Source: Clostridia bacterium (lineage in GTDB: Bacteria; Bacillota; Clostridia; TANB77; CAG-508). Taken from it: 45,656 bases of DNA. Below the pieces are notes generated by a model. That model searched no databases, was not told the DNA's origin, and saw only the letters and a list, made by a program, of their open reading frames with translations. Shown piece after piece: positions 24,525 to 33,994 of this stretch (within the stretch, counting starts at the first letter, position 1; each line of letters begins with the position of its first letter). The stretch spans positions 1 to 45,656 of the forward strand of contig CAAECB010000017.1 in assembly GCA_900754285.1 (NCBI GenBank), in the 5' to 3' direction. Made by a program: the position numbers and the translations under genes.

Positions 24525-25532
24525 ATGACATTTATAGAAGAAATCAAACAAAGAGCAAAACAAGATATTGAAACTATAGTACTCCCAGAAGCACAAGACA
24601 TACGTATATTACAAGCAACAGAGATAGCATTAAGAGAAAAATATGCAAATATAGTTTTAATAGGAAACAAAGAAAAAATATTAGAAAAAGCAAAAACAAA
24701 TAAGGTAGACATAGAAGGTGCAAAAATAATAGAGCCAGAAAAATCAGAGGATTATGAAAAATATGTAAATCTTTTGTATGAATTAAGAAAAGCAAAAGGA
24801 ATGACAATAGAAAAAGCAAAAGAGTTAGTTTTAAATCCTGTGTATTATGGAATGTTAATGGTCAAAGATACAGATTCTAAAGTAGATGGGCTTGTTTCTG
24901 GAGCAATCCACTCAACAGCAGATACTTTAAGACCAGCATTACAAATCTTAAAAACAGCACCAGATACCAAACTTGTTTCTGCTTTTTTTGTTATGGTAGT
25001 ACCAAATTGTGAATATGGAGCAAATGGAACATTTATATTTGCAGACAGTGGATTAAATCCAAATCCAAATGCAGAAGAACTATCAGAAATAGCAATATCA
25101 TCAAGTAAAAGTTTTAAAGAATTAACAGGAAAAGAACCAAAAGTTGCAATGTTATCATATTCTACTTATGGAAGTGCAAAATCAGAATTAACAGAAAAGA
25201 TGATAGAAGCAACAAAAATACTAAAAGAAAAAGAACCAGATTTAATATGTGATGGGGAACTACAGCTAGATGCAGCAATAGTGCCAGAAGTAGCAGCTTC
25301 TAAAGCACCAGGAAGTCCATTAAAAGGAGAAGCAAATGTATTAATATTTCCTGATTTAAATGGAGGAAATATTGGATACAAATTGGTACAAAGATTAGCA
25401 AAAGCTGAAGCGTATGGACCTTTATGTCAAGGGATAGCAAAACCTGTAAATGATTTATCAAGAGGATGTAGTAGCAAAGATGTTGCAGGTGTAATTGCAA
25501 TAACAGCAGTTCAGGCACAAAGTAATAAGTAA
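24525..25532 (+). CDS. pta: Phosphate acetyltransferase
   Basis: The 335-aa enzyme is the short bacterial form. It converts acetyl-CoA and phosphate to acetyl phosphate. VLPEAQDIRILQAT, the GLVSGAIHSTADTLRPALQI block and the C-terminal GPLCQGIAKPVNDLSRGCS signature identify it. It is followed by two acetate kinases and so forms the ATP-yielding acetate pathway. Confidence 0.97.
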   Translation: MTFIEEIKQRAKQDIETIVLPEAQDIRILQATEIALREKYANIVLIGNKEKILEKAKTNKVDIEGAKIIEPEKSEDYEKYVNLLYELRKAKGMTIEKAKELVLNPVYYGMLMVKDTDSKVDGLVSGAIHSTADTLRPALQILKTAPDTKLVSAFFVMVVPNCEYGANGTFIFADSGLNPNPNAEELSEIAISSSKSFKELTGKEPKVAMLSYSTYGSAKSELTEKMIEATKILKEKEPDLICDGELQLDAAIVPEVAASKAPGSPLKGEANVLIFPDLNGGNIGYKLVQRLAKAEAYGPLCQGIAKPVNDLSRGCSSKDVAGVIAITAVQAQSNK

Positions 25533-25628
25533 TTTTGAAACTCAAAATAAAAAATACTAGTTTTATATTAATGTTATAAATAGAGAAACAAAAAGTTATC
25601 TCTAATAATATATAAAGGAGGAAATCTC

Positions 25629-26825
25629 ATGAAAATTTTAGTACTAAACTCAGGAAGTTCATCATTAAAATATCAAGTAATTGATATGGAAACAGAAGAA
25701 ATGCTAGCGAAAGGATATTTTGAAAGAATAGGACAATCAAATTCATTTTTAACACATAAGGTTCATGGGCAAAAACACAAATTTGAACATTATGCAAAAA
25801 ATCATGAACAAGCAATTGAATTTGTAATTAGTAGACTTGTAAATCCACATTATGGAGTATTAAAAGATCTATCAGAACTAGGCGGAATAGGACATAGAGT
25901 TGTACATGGAGGAGAAAAATTTTCAGACCCAGTATTAATTACAGAAGATGTAATTAAAGAAATTGAAAAATGTAGTGATTTAGCACCATTACATAATCCA
26001 GCAGCAATATTAGGAATAAGAGCATGTCAAGCAATAGTACCAGATATGCCAATGGTAGCTGTATTTGATACTGCATTTCATCAAACATTAGAAAAAGAAA
26101 AATTTATTTACCCAATACCATATGAATATTATAAAAAATATGGAATAAGAAAATACGGATTTCATGGAACATCACATCAATTTGTATCAAACAGAGCAGC
26201 AGAAATAATGGAAAAAGATATAAAAGACTTAAAAATTGTTAGCTGTCACTTAGGTCAAGGCGGAAGTGTTTGTGCAATAAAAGATGGTAAATCAGTTGAA
26301 ACAAGTATGGGATTAACTCCTTTAGGTGGTGTACCAATGGGTACAAGAAGTGGAGATTTAGACCCATCAGTAGTGACATATATTATGAAAAAAGAAAATT
26401 TAAGTCCAGATGAAATGAGTTATATATTAAATAAACAATCAGGAGCTTATGGAATTTCAGGTGTATCAGTTGACTTTAGAGATATAGAAGCAGATGCTGC
26501 AGCAGGAGGACACCATGCACAATTAGCTCTAGATAATTATCATTATTTAATCGCTTGCTATATTGCAAGATGTGTTGTTGCTATGAATGGTATTGATGTT
26601 TTAACATTTACTGCTGGAGTTGGAGAAAAGGGCCAGGATTCAAGAAAGGCTATTTGTGATTATTTAGGATTTTTCGGAGTTGAACTTGATGAAGGTCTTA
26701 ATCAAAAAATTAAAGGTGAAGAGGCCGAAATTTCCAGTCCTAACTCTAGAGTTAAAGTATTTGTTATACCAACTAATGAGGAACTTATGATTGCTAGAGA
26801 AACTAAAAAGGTTATTGAAAAATAA
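25629..26825 (+). CDS. ackA: Acetate kinase, copy 1
   Basis: The 398-aa enzyme transfers phosphate between acetyl phosphate and ADP. Catalytic positions are present: Asn7 (VLNSGSSSLK), Arg in GHRVVHGG, Asp in FDTAFH, His in FHGTSH, Arg in GTRSGD and Glu in NEELM. The nucleotide loop reads FTAGVGEKGQDSR rather than the common FTGGIGENS...R, a change shared by a minority of family members, which could alter nucleotide preference. AAAGGAGG precedes the ATG. It is the first of a tandem pair. Confidence 0.97.
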   Translation: MKILVLNSGSSSLKYQVIDMETEEMLAKGYFERIGQSNSFLTHKVHGQKHKFEHYAKNHEQAIEFVISRLVNPHYGVLKDLSELGGIGHRVVHGGEKFSDPVLITEDVIKEIEKCSDLAPLHNPAAILGIRACQAIVPDMPMVAVFDTAFHQTLEKEKFIYPIPYEYYKKYGIRKYGFHGTSHQFVSNRAAEIMEKDIKDLKIVSCHLGQGGSVCAIKDGKSVETSMGLTPLGGVPMGTRSGDLDPSVVTYIMKKENLSPDEMSYILNKQSGAYGISGVSVDFRDIEADAAAGGHHAQLALDNYHYLIACYIARCVVAMNGIDVLTFTAGVGEKGQDSRKAICDYLGFFGVELDEGLNQKIKGEEAEISSPNSRVKVFVIPTNEELMIARETKKVIEK

Positions 26826-26838
26826 TTACGATTTTGAC
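26814..26838 (+). repeat. Left-terminus remnant of the palindrome
   Basis: ATTGAAAAATAATTACGATT then TTGAC matches the left end of palindrome copy 1 at all but one or two positions, and overlaps the ackA stop. No right half follows. Confidence 0.45.
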
Positions 26839-26871
26839 ACTATTTAAAATTTAGAAAGGAAGAAAAGATAA

Positions 26872-28071
26872 ATGAAAGTACTTGTATTGAACTGTGGAAG
26901 TTCATCATTAAAATATCAATTAATAAATATGGAGACAGATGAAGTAATGGCTTCTGGAAAATATGAAAGAATAGGAGAAAAAGAGGCTTTTTTGACACAT
27001 AAAGTAGAAAGCATTGGTAAAAAAATCAAAATTGAAAACCCTGCATACAATCATACAGAAGCAATTGAATTTACATTAGAGCAACTTGTAAATCCAGAAT
27101 ACAAAGTAATAGACTCATTGGATGAAATAACAGCAATAGGACACAGATTAGTACATGGAGGAGAAAAAATAGCAGAATCTGTAAAAATAGATGACAATGT
27201 TGTAGAAGTTCTAAAAGAATATACAGATTTAGCACCATTACATAATCCAGCATGTATTTTAGGAATAGAAGCATGTAAAAAAGTAATGCCAAATAAACCA
27301 ATGGTAGGAGTTTTTGATACAGCATTTCATCAAACTATTTCTAAAGAAAGATATATTTATCCAATACCATATGAATATTATAAAAAATATGGTGTAAGAA
27401 AATATGGATTTCATGGAACATCACATATGTATGTATCACAAAGATTAGCAGAAATTGAAAATAAAGATATAAAAGATATGAAAATAATTACATGTCATTT
27501 AGGTCAAGGTTCTAGTATATGTGCAATAGATGGTGGGAAATCAGTAGATACAAGTATGGGATTAACTCCATTAGGAGGAATACCAATGGTAACAAGAAGT
27601 GGAGATTTAGACCCATCTGTAATAACATTTTTGATGAAAAAAGAATGTTTAACACCAGAAGAAATGGAAACAATTTTGAATAAAAATTCTGGATTATCAG
27701 CTATTTCTGGTTTAGCTCCTGACTTCAGAGAAATAGAAGAAGCCTCAAATACTGATAATGAAATGGCTAAAATTGCAATTGATGAATTTAATTATGCAAT
27801 AGCTAGTTATATTGCTAAATATGCAGTAGAATTGAATGGTGTAGATTATATTGTGTTTACAGGTGGAATTGGTGAAAATCAAATCAATATTCGTAAAGGA
27901 GTTTGCAAAAAACTAGAGTTTATGGGAGTTAATATTGATTTAGATGCTAATAATATGAGGGGAGAAGAAAAGGTTATTTCTACTCCTGAATCTAAAGTTA
28001 AAGTATGGGTTATCCCTACTAATGAGGAGCTTATGATTGCTAAGGAGACTGTTAGACTAATTGAAAAATAA
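26872..28071 (+). CDS. ackA: Acetate kinase, copy 2
   Basis: This 399-aa protein starts 46 bases after copy 1. By eye it is clearly homologous along its whole length but well diverged, with long identical blocks such as YPIPYEYYKKYG and KYGFHGTSH. All catalytic positions are kept: Asn7, the GHR Arg, FDTAFH, FHGTSH, VTRSGD and NEELM. It has the standard FTGGIGENQ loop, unlike copy 1. Divergence plus retention of both suggests an old duplication with different kinetics or substrates (acetate versus propionate, for example), which is inference. Confidence 0.97.
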   Translation: MKVLVLNCGSSSLKYQLINMETDEVMASGKYERIGEKEAFLTHKVESIGKKIKIENPAYNHTEAIEFTLEQLVNPEYKVIDSLDEITAIGHRLVHGGEKIAESVKIDDNVVEVLKEYTDLAPLHNPACILGIEACKKVMPNKPMVGVFDTAFHQTISKERYIYPIPYEYYKKYGVRKYGFHGTSHMYVSQRLAEIENKDIKDMKIITCHLGQGSSICAIDGGKSVDTSMGLTPLGGIPMVTRSGDLDPSVITFLMKKECLTPEEMETILNKNSGLSAISGLAPDFREIEEASNTDNEMAKIAIDEFNYAIASYIAKYAVELNGVDYIVFTGGIGENQINIRKGVCKKLEFMGVNIDLDANNMRGEEKVISTPESKVKVWVIPTNEELMIAKETVRLIEK

Positions 28072-28095
28072 AAAGTTGAAAAAGGAGAGAAAAAA

Positions 28096-29601
28096 ATGGC
28101 AAAGATTTTAGAAAACATATCAAGAACATTTAATGAATTTTTATTATTACCAAATTTAACAGATGAAAGATGTATACCAACAAATGTATCATTAAAAACA
28201 CCACTAGTAAAATATAAAAAAGGAGAAGAACCAAAATACAGTGCAAATGTACCAATGGTATCAGCAATAATGCAATCAGTATCAGGAGTAGACATGGGAA
28301 TTGCTTTAGCAAGAGAAGGAGGAGTTGCATTTATATATGGTTCACAATCAATAGAATCACAAGCAGAAATGGTTAGACAAGTCAAAAAACACAAAGCAGG
28401 ATTTATCACAAGTGATTCAAATGTAAAATCAGGAACACCATTAAAAGAAGTACTAGAATTAATAGAAGAAACAGGACATTCAACTGTTATGATAACAGAA
28501 GATGGAACACCACATGGAAAATTTATAGGATTAGTAACAGACAAAGATTACAGAGTATCAAGAGATGATATGAATGCACCAATAGACACATTTATGACAT
28601 CAAAAGAAAAAGCAATATGGGCACATGAAGGTGTAACATTATCAGAAGCAAATGATATCATATGGGAACGCAAAATAGCATGTTTACCAATATTAGATGA
28701 TGAAGGTAATCTAAAATATTTAGTATTCCGCAAAGATTATGAAGATAGAAAAACAAATCCAAATTCATTATTAGATGATGATAAAAGATATATAATTGGT
28801 GCAGGTGTTGGGACAAGAGATTATGCAGAAAGAATACCAGCATTAGTAGATGCAGGAGTAGACATGTTATGTATAGATTCTTCTGATGGATATTCTGTAT
28901 GGCAAAAAAATACTATAGCATTTGTAAGAGAACACTATGGAGATAATGTAAAAATTGGAGCAGGAAATGTTGTAGATAGAGAAGGATTCAGATATTTAGC
29001 AGAAGCAGGTGCTGATTTTATTAAAGTAGGAGTTGGAGGAGGTTCAATTTGTATTACTAGAGAAACAAAAGGAATTGGACGTGGACAAGCTTCAGCTTTA
29101 ATAGATGTTGTAGCAGCAAGAGATGAATATTTTGAAGAAACAGGAATTTATATACCAGTATGTTCAGATGGTGGTATTGTACATGACCATCATATTACAA
29201 TTGCTTTGGCTTTAGGTGCAGATTTTGTTATGATGGGAAGATATTTTGCTAGATTTGACGAAAGCCCTACAAGAATAGTTAAAAAAGGAAATGGATATGT
29301 TAAAGAATATTGGGGAGAAGGTTCAAACCGTGCTAGAAACTGGCAAAGATATGATATGGGTGGTAAAAAAGCACTTTCTTTTGAGGAAGGTGTAGACTCA
29401 TACATTCCATATGCAGGTAGATTAAAAGATAATTTAGCTGTTACTGTTTCTAAAATTAAATCTACTATGTGCAACTGTGGAAGTATCAGTATTCCAGAGT
29501 TCCATGAAAAAGCTAGATTAACTTTAGTTTCTGAAGTTAGTATTTCAGAGGGTAGTGCTCATGATGTTATTCTTAAGGAAGTTGACAGCCAATATAAATA
29601 A
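28096..29601 (+). CDS. guaB: IMP dehydrogenase
   Basis: The 501-aa enzyme oxidises IMP to XMP with NAD+, the committed step to GMP. The barrel carries the catalytic Cys loop GGSICITRETKGIGRGQ and the substrate-binding DGGIVHDHH and MMGRYFAR segments. A CBS pair is inserted at about 110-230 (FMTSKEKAIWAHEG...KIACLPILDDEGNLKYLV). It lies 24 bases after acetate kinase 2 and probably shares its transcript. A full palindrome begins 3 bases after its stop. Confidence 0.95.
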   Translation: MAKILENISRTFNEFLLLPNLTDERCIPTNVSLKTPLVKYKKGEEPKYSANVPMVSAIMQSVSGVDMGIALAREGGVAFIYGSQSIESQAEMVRQVKKHKAGFITSDSNVKSGTPLKEVLELIEETGHSTVMITEDGTPHGKFIGLVTDKDYRVSRDDMNAPIDTFMTSKEKAIWAHEGVTLSEANDIIWERKIACLPILDDEGNLKYLVFRKDYEDRKTNPNSLLDDDKRYIIGAGVGTRDYAERIPALVDAGVDMLCIDSSDGYSVWQKNTIAFVREHYGDNVKIGAGNVVDREGFRYLAEAGADFIKVGVGGGSICITRETKGIGRGQASALIDVVAARDEYFEETGIYIPVCSDGGIVHDHHITIALALGADFVMMGRYFARFDESPTRIVKKGNGYVKEYWGEGSNRARNWQRYDMGGKKALSFEEGVDSYIPYAGRLKDNLAVTVSKIKSTMCNCGSISIPEFHEKARLTLVSEVSISEGSAHDVILKEVDSQYK

Positions 29602-29603
29602 TG

Positions 29604-29725
29604 GTTGAAACAGAATTACAATTTTGACTGCGGCAAACTGCATTTAACATTTAATCAACGTACAATAAGTACGCCTCATAAATGTTAAACTTGTTTTTCT
29701 TGTCAAAATTTAATTCTGTTCCAAC
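29604..29725 (+). repeat. Intergenic palindrome, full copy 2 (type B)
   Basis: 122 bp from GTTGAAACAGAATTACAATT to AATTCTGTTCCAAC. Inner arms are TTTAACATTT/AAATGTTAAA and CGTAC/GTACG. Compared with the 43397 copy, changes in the left arm are matched by complementary changes in the right arm (for example ACAG/CTGT versus AAAT/CTTT, and ACATTT/AAATGT versus AAATTC/GAATTT). Confidence 0.85.
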
Positions 29726-29756
29726 AGGTAATATATAAAGAGAGGTAGTAGTAGAA

Positions 29757-30752
29757 ATGGAAGAAGTAGACATACTAATGGCAACATACAATACCAAAAT
29801 AGAATATTTAAAAAAACAAATAGAAAGTATATTAAGTCAAACATATAAAGAAATAAATCTACTGATTTCTGACGACTGCTCGCCAAATAAAGAAGTAGAA
29901 AAAACATTAGAAGAATATGCAAAAAAAGATAAAAGAATAAAATTATATAAAACAGAGCATAATTTAGGATATACAAAGAATTTTGAATATTTGTTACAAA
30001 AGTCAACATCAAAATATATATGTTTTAGTGACCATGATGATATATGGTATCCAGAGAAAATAGAAAAAAGTTTAGAAAAATTAAAACAAGATGATGTTGA
30101 CTTAGTATATTGCAATTGCCACCAAATAGATGAAAATGATCAAATAATTAGGCAAGATTATTTTAAATATAAAAATATGCCATTAATAAATAAACATAGC
30201 AAATTAGCAATATCACGATATGCAGGAATAGGATGTTCACAATTATTTACAAAAGAAGTAAAAGAAAAAGCACTTCCTTTTTTAGAGAGTGTAATGGCAC
30301 ATGATTGGTTAATAGGATTTATAGCAAATGAAGGAAAAGGAATAAGCTATATAAAAGAGCCATTATTTGGATATAGATTACATCAATCAAATGTTTTTGG
30401 AGGCAGAAGTCTAAAACAAAATTTATATTTATGGAAAAAGAAAAATGGAAATACAATAGAGAGTTATTCAAAATACAGACAAGAAAAAGTTATTGATAAA
30501 GCATACCTAGATGGTGCAAAGATGTGTTTAGAATATAGCCAAAAATTAAAAGACGAAAAAAGTGAGAAATGGATAAAAAAATTAATAAAATATTATGAAT
30601 TAGTAAAAAAATCAAAATATATAAATTTTCGTTTTATAAGCTTTTTTAAATTTTTGGGTGGGAAAAATTTAACTAAAAAAATGGCAAAAGAGATGCTTAT
30701 TTTTCATTTCCCATTTATAGGATATTTTTATTTTAAAAAAGTTAAAAAATAA
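29757..30752 (+). CDS. GT2 glycosyltransferase
   Basis: The 331-aa protein has a GT-A fold with N-terminal VDILMATYN, acidic pair ISDDCS (38-42), and DHDD metal motif at 92-95 in SDHDDIWYPEKI. It belongs to the GT2 subfamily common in rhamnan and O-antigen-type clusters, which adds sugars from nucleotide donors at the cytoplasmic face. It is a paralogue of the 33995 gene, with the same length and SQTYK, SDDCS and LGYxKNFE blocks. It is the first gene of the polysaccharide cluster. The start has AGAGAGGT upstream. Confidence 0.9.
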   Translation: MEEVDILMATYNTKIEYLKKQIESILSQTYKEINLLISDDCSPNKEVEKTLEEYAKKDKRIKLYKTEHNLGYTKNFEYLLQKSTSKYICFSDHDDIWYPEKIEKSLEKLKQDDVDLVYCNCHQIDENDQIIRQDYFKYKNMPLINKHSKLAISRYAGIGCSQLFTKEVKEKALPFLESVMAHDWLIGFIANEGKGISYIKEPLFGYRLHQSNVFGGRSLKQNLYLWKKKNGNTIESYSKYRQEKVIDKAYLDGAKMCLEYSQKLKDEKSEKWIKKLIKYYELVKKSKYINFRFISFFKFLGGKNLTKKMAKEMLIFHFPFIGYFYFKKVKK

Positions 30753-30765
30753 TTACATTTAGCAG
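30741..30765 (+). repeat. Left-terminus remnant of the palindrome
   Basis: GTTAAAAAATAATTACATTT then AGCAG resembles the palindrome's left end, and its TAA serves as the stop of the upstream glycosyltransferase. The right half is missing. Confidence 0.4.
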
Positions 30766-30799
30766 AGTAACTTTCATTTAGGAAGGAATGAGATAAAAT

Positions 30800-32197
30800 A
30801 TGAAAGAGCTAATGAAAAGAATAGCAATAACATTTGGATTATTACTTTTTACAGTGATTATATTAAATTGTGAAAAAATATCAAATGCAAAAACACCAGT
30901 ATCTACAGAAAATACGAGTGAAATTGCACAGCAATCACAAAGCCAGGAAAGTACAATGTCAGTAACTGCAAATAATGTATCAGAAGATATGGAAAAATCA
31001 ATAAAATCATTTGTTGATAATGTAGAAGAAGCCCAAAAGAAATATCTAGAAAATCAAAAACAAATTAATACATGTATAACAATTGACTTTCCTCAAACAG
31101 AACAAAATAGCAGAAATACATTATATATCCAAGGTTGGCAATTATCTAATGAAGAAAATAGAAAAGTCGAAGTTTGGATAAATGAAAATAATGTAACAGA
31201 TAAAATGGCATTTTCTTTAAGACAAGATGCTGTAAATGCTATGAGAGGACAAGGATTTGGAGATGAAAGCACAAATGCAAATTCAGGTTTTAGAGGAAAT
31301 ATTGATATAAGTAATTATGCAACAGGAAACTATACTTTAAAAGTAAAAGTAATTTTAAATAGTACCAATAAAGTATTAGCAGAATCTAGTAGAATAATTA
31401 GCATAAATAAAGCAACTTTTGAAATAGGAACATATGGAAGTTCAGGATTAAAAGTTGCAGGAAATCCAAAGGGAACAGATTTAAAATATTATAGATATGG
31501 TGATGGACCAAATGTATTTTTTGCAACATTTGTCTTACATGGATTTGAGGACAATTTTGGAAGAGATGGAACAGAAGTATCAGTAATTGCCGAAAATTTT
31601 ATAAATGAATTAAGAAGCAAAGAGGATCATGAGTTAACAAATAAATGGACAATATATATTTTCCCAGAAATAAATCCAGATGGAAGAAATTATGGATGGA
31701 CTAATAATGGACCAGGAAGAACAACATTATATAGTGCAGCTCCAGGAAACAAAGGAGTGGATATAAACCGTTGCTGGTCAACAAGTTTTGTACCAATGTA
31801 TACTGATAGAAATTATACAGGAAGCACATCATTTAATTCTTATGAAGCAAGATATTTAAGAGATTTCTTACTAAGCAAAAAATCTACTACAGGTCAAACA
31901 GTATTAGTTGATTTACATGGATGGACAACACAAGTAATAGGAGATAATGGAATTTGCAGTTATTATAAGCAAAAATTCCCTTCTACACAATATACTCCAA
32001 GCTATGGAAAAGGATATTTAATAAATTGGGCACGTAGTTCATTAGGTGCAAATGGTAGAACTGCAAGGTCTGCATTAATAGAATTGCCAGAATATGGGAC
32101 AAATGGTAAAAAAATATTGAGCCATCAAGATGTTTTGGATTCAGGATATTCTAGGAAATATATTGATGCGACGATTAATATGCTGAAAGGAATATAG
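30800..32197 (+). CDS. Exported M14-family zinc carboxypeptidase-like protein
   Basis: The 465-aa protein has a signal peptide (about 1-30, ending KISNA), then a polar linker, a beta-rich Ig-like domain (about 90-200; FPQTEQNSRNTLYIQGW...) and a peptidase M14 domain (about 210-465). Zinc ligands fit H247 and E250 in VLHGFED and H373 in DLHGWT. NPDG (292-295), GVDINR (319-324) and the late Glu in LIELPEYG match the family. M14 enzymes in such settings usually trim peptidoglycan stem peptides. Inside a surface-polysaccharide cluster it may remodel wall at the attachment site, which is inference. The start is ATG 30800 behind GGAAGGA, with a two-codon ATG AGA TAA between. Confidence 0.88.
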   Translation: MKELMKRIAITFGLLLFTVIILNCEKISNAKTPVSTENTSEIAQQSQSQESTMSVTANNVSEDMEKSIKSFVDNVEEAQKKYLENQKQINTCITIDFPQTEQNSRNTLYIQGWQLSNEENRKVEVWINENNVTDKMAFSLRQDAVNAMRGQGFGDESTNANSGFRGNIDISNYATGNYTLKVKVILNSTNKVLAESSRIISINKATFEIGTYGSSGLKVAGNPKGTDLKYYRYGDGPNVFFATFVLHGFEDNFGRDGTEVSVIAENFINELRSKEDHELTNKWTIYIFPEINPDGRNYGWTNNGPGRTTLYSAAPGNKGVDINRCWSTSFVPMYTDRNYTGSTSFNSYEARYLRDFLLSKKSTTGQTVLVDLHGWTTQVIGDNGICSYYKQKFPSTQYTPSYGKGYLINWARSSLGANGRTARSALIELPEYGTNGKKILSHQDVLDSGYSRKYIDATINMLKGI

Positions 32198-32206
32198 AGG
32201 TTAGTG

Positions 32207-32240
32207 GTTGAAAAAATAATTACAATTTTGGCTGCGTTAA
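32207..32240 (+). repeat. Left half of the type A palindrome
   Basis: GTTGAAAAAATAATTACAAT then TTTGGCTGCGTTAA is nearly identical to the left end of copies 1 and 4, then stops abruptly at a sequence leading to the next ribosome binding site. Confidence 0.65.
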
Positions 32241-32272
32241 CTTCCATTTATCAAGAAAGGAAAAAATAAAAA

Positions 32273-33064
32273 ATGAAAAAAAGAAACATTGCAATATTAA
32301 TTATAATAGTGGTCATTGCCATTGCTGTAGTATCTGTCGTAATTTTTCATAGAAATAAAAATATCACAGAAAAAAGTGAAAATGAAACAACAAATCAAGT
32401 AAAAAATAATGAAGAAAATATTGTAGAAGAACCAAGTACAGCAGATGATAAAAACAACGAAAATGAAGTTGAATCAAATGATGTATCAACTATAAAAGAA
32501 TTAAAAGAAAGCACTGGCGCAACAGGTGATGATGATATTTATGAAGTAACAAATGAATATGATAACAGAAAAGTTTTAACAGTAAAATCAAGTGTAAAAT
32601 ATAAAGTAGCTTTATGTGGCTTTCTTCAAAATGAAAAATTTGAATTATCACAAGTTGATAAAATAATAAATGAAAAAGCACCTAAAAATACTGGAATATG
32701 GATAGAAGAAAGCTCAAGGGAAGATATACAAAAACTTTTAGAACAGATTGCAAAAAATGAATATGAAATAAAAGATGGATATCTAACTATAAAAAATTCA
32801 AGTAGTGAAAATGATGTAGACAAAGCACTAAAAAAATATATAAATAGTGATAAATTAGTTGTTTTAGCAAAAACAGGTGATACAAAAATGGTAGATGATG
32901 TTACAGGAACAGTTGAAGATTATCCATTTGAAAAACTTGAAGAATATCAAAGCTATGATTTTGTTCAAGATAATGGAAATTATATTATTTGTTTGGCTAA
33001 AAATGAAAAAGGAAAAATTCAAATTGATGAATTTGCAAAAGCATTGAAATCAATCTTAAACTAA
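32273..33064 (+). CDS. Membrane-anchored hypothetical protein
   Basis: I do not recognise this 263-aa protein. One N-terminal membrane helix (about 5-25, IAILIIIVVIAIAVVSVVIF) precedes an acidic Asn/Glu linker (about 32-75). Two similar-sized domains of alternating strands and helices seem to follow (about 85-175 and 180-263), perhaps a repeat. It would face outward. A terminator-like hairpin comes directly after, so it ends the first transcription unit of the polysaccharide cluster together with the M14 gene. Confidence 0.8.
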   Translation: MKKRNIAILIIIVVIAIAVVSVVIFHRNKNITEKSENETTNQVKNNEENIVEEPSTADDKNNENEVESNDVSTIKELKESTGATGDDDIYEVTNEYDNRKVLTVKSSVKYKVALCGFLQNEKFELSQVDKIINEKAPKNTGIWIEESSREDIQKLLEQIAKNEYEIKDGYLTIKNSSSENDVDKALKKYINSDKLVVLAKTGDTKMVDDVTGTVEDYPFEKLEEYQSYDFVQDNGNYIICLAKNEKGKIQIDEFAKALKSILN

Positions 33065-33068
33065 AGTT

Positions 33069-33099
33069 AAAAAGTGCAATTTTTTGCACTTTAAATTTT
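33069..33099 (+). terminator. Short terminator hairpin within the polysaccharide cluster
   Basis: AAAAGTGCAA (near 33070) pairs with TTGCACTTT around a short T loop and is followed by AAATTTTT. Confidence 0.65.
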
Positions 33100-33109
33100 T
33101 GCATATATA

Positions 33110-33138
33110 TTGACAAAAGCGCTGATAAAATATAAAAT
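33110..33138 (+). promoter_or_regulatory. SigA promoter of the ABC-exporter unit
   Basis: TTGACA (33110-33115), 17-base spacer, TAAAAT (33133-33138), directly after the hairpin, so the exporter and following genes can be transcribed separately. Confidence 0.7.
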
Positions 33139-33179
33139 AAGAACAGGAAATTTTGCGAAAAAATAGGAGAAAAGATAAT

Positions 33180-33974
33180 ATGATAGAATTTATAAAAACA
33201 GTAATACAAAATAGAAAATTAGTATTCCAATTAGGAAAAAATGATTTTAAAAATAGATTTGCAAGTACAAGCTTGGGAAGCATATGGGGATTTTTGCAAC
33301 CATTTATATTTATGCTAACATATGTTATAGTATTTCAATTTATATTAAAAACACCAAGCTCTGGAAATGAGCCATATGCAGTATGGTTTATACCAGGAAT
33401 GGCAATGTGGTTATGTTTAAATGACAGCATAATAAGTGCAAGTAATTCAATAAGAGCATATAGCTATTTAGTAAAAAAAGTAGTATTTCCAGTAGATACA
33501 ATACCAATCATATCAATAATAGCAAGTAGTTTTGTTGCATTATTTTTATTTATAATATCAACAGTTATATGTCTTATATTTGGATTTAGACCAAATATAT
33601 TAATGGCAATATATATATTAGTAGCAGCATATGCCTTTATAATAGCAGTAACAAGATTTACATCAGCAGTAACTACACTAGTACCAGATTTTTCACAATT
33701 ATTAAATATATTAATGCAATTATTTTTCTGGTTTACACCAATAGTATGGAATTTGAACATGCTATCTGGACATAATACATTACTAAAAATAGTACAATGT
33801 ATGCCTTTTACATATTTAGTAACAGGATTTAGAGAAGTATTTATAGAAGGAAACATTGTAACACAAGGACATGGAATATATACAATTGCATTTTGGGTAA
33901 TAACAATAGCAATATTTATGTGGGGAAATTATATATTTAAGAAAAGCAAAAAAGACTTTGCAGATGTATTGTAA
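33180..33974 (+). CDS. Polysaccharide ABC exporter permease (Wzm type)
   Basis: The frame opens at TTG 33153, but ATG 33180 with AGGAGA upstream is the sensible start, giving 264 aa. ABC-2 permease: a polar N terminus (RNRFASTSLGSIWGFLQPF-like segment near 25-40) and six membrane helices, with the family's FFWFTPIVWN stretch. Together with the ATPase at 35011 it exports undecaprenyl-linked polysaccharide. A glycosyltransferase gene lies between the two halves. Confidence 0.92.
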   Translation: MIEFIKTVIQNRKLVFQLGKNDFKNRFASTSLGSIWGFLQPFIFMLTYVIVFQFILKTPSSGNEPYAVWFIPGMAMWLCLNDSIISASNSIRAYSYLVKKVVFPVDTIPIISIIASSFVALFLFIISTVICLIFGFRPNILMAIYILVAAYAFIIAVTRFTSAVTTLVPDFSQLLNILMQLFFWFTPIVWNLNMLSGHNTLLKIVQCMPFTYLVTGFREVFIEGNIVTQGHGIYTIAFWVITIAIFMWGNYIFKKSKKDFADVL

Positions 33975-33994
33975 AAATAAGGAAGGATTACAAA

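Noticed and set aside
25535..25580. Separate promoter for ackA copy 1
   Set aside because: TGtTATAAA at 25572-25580 is a fair extended -10, but there is no -35. Co-transcription with pta is as likely.
30815..30880. Lipobox in the M14 protein (IILNC)
   Set aside because: The residues before Cys do not fit the usual L-A/S-G/A-C pattern; a standard signal peptide ending SNA fits better.
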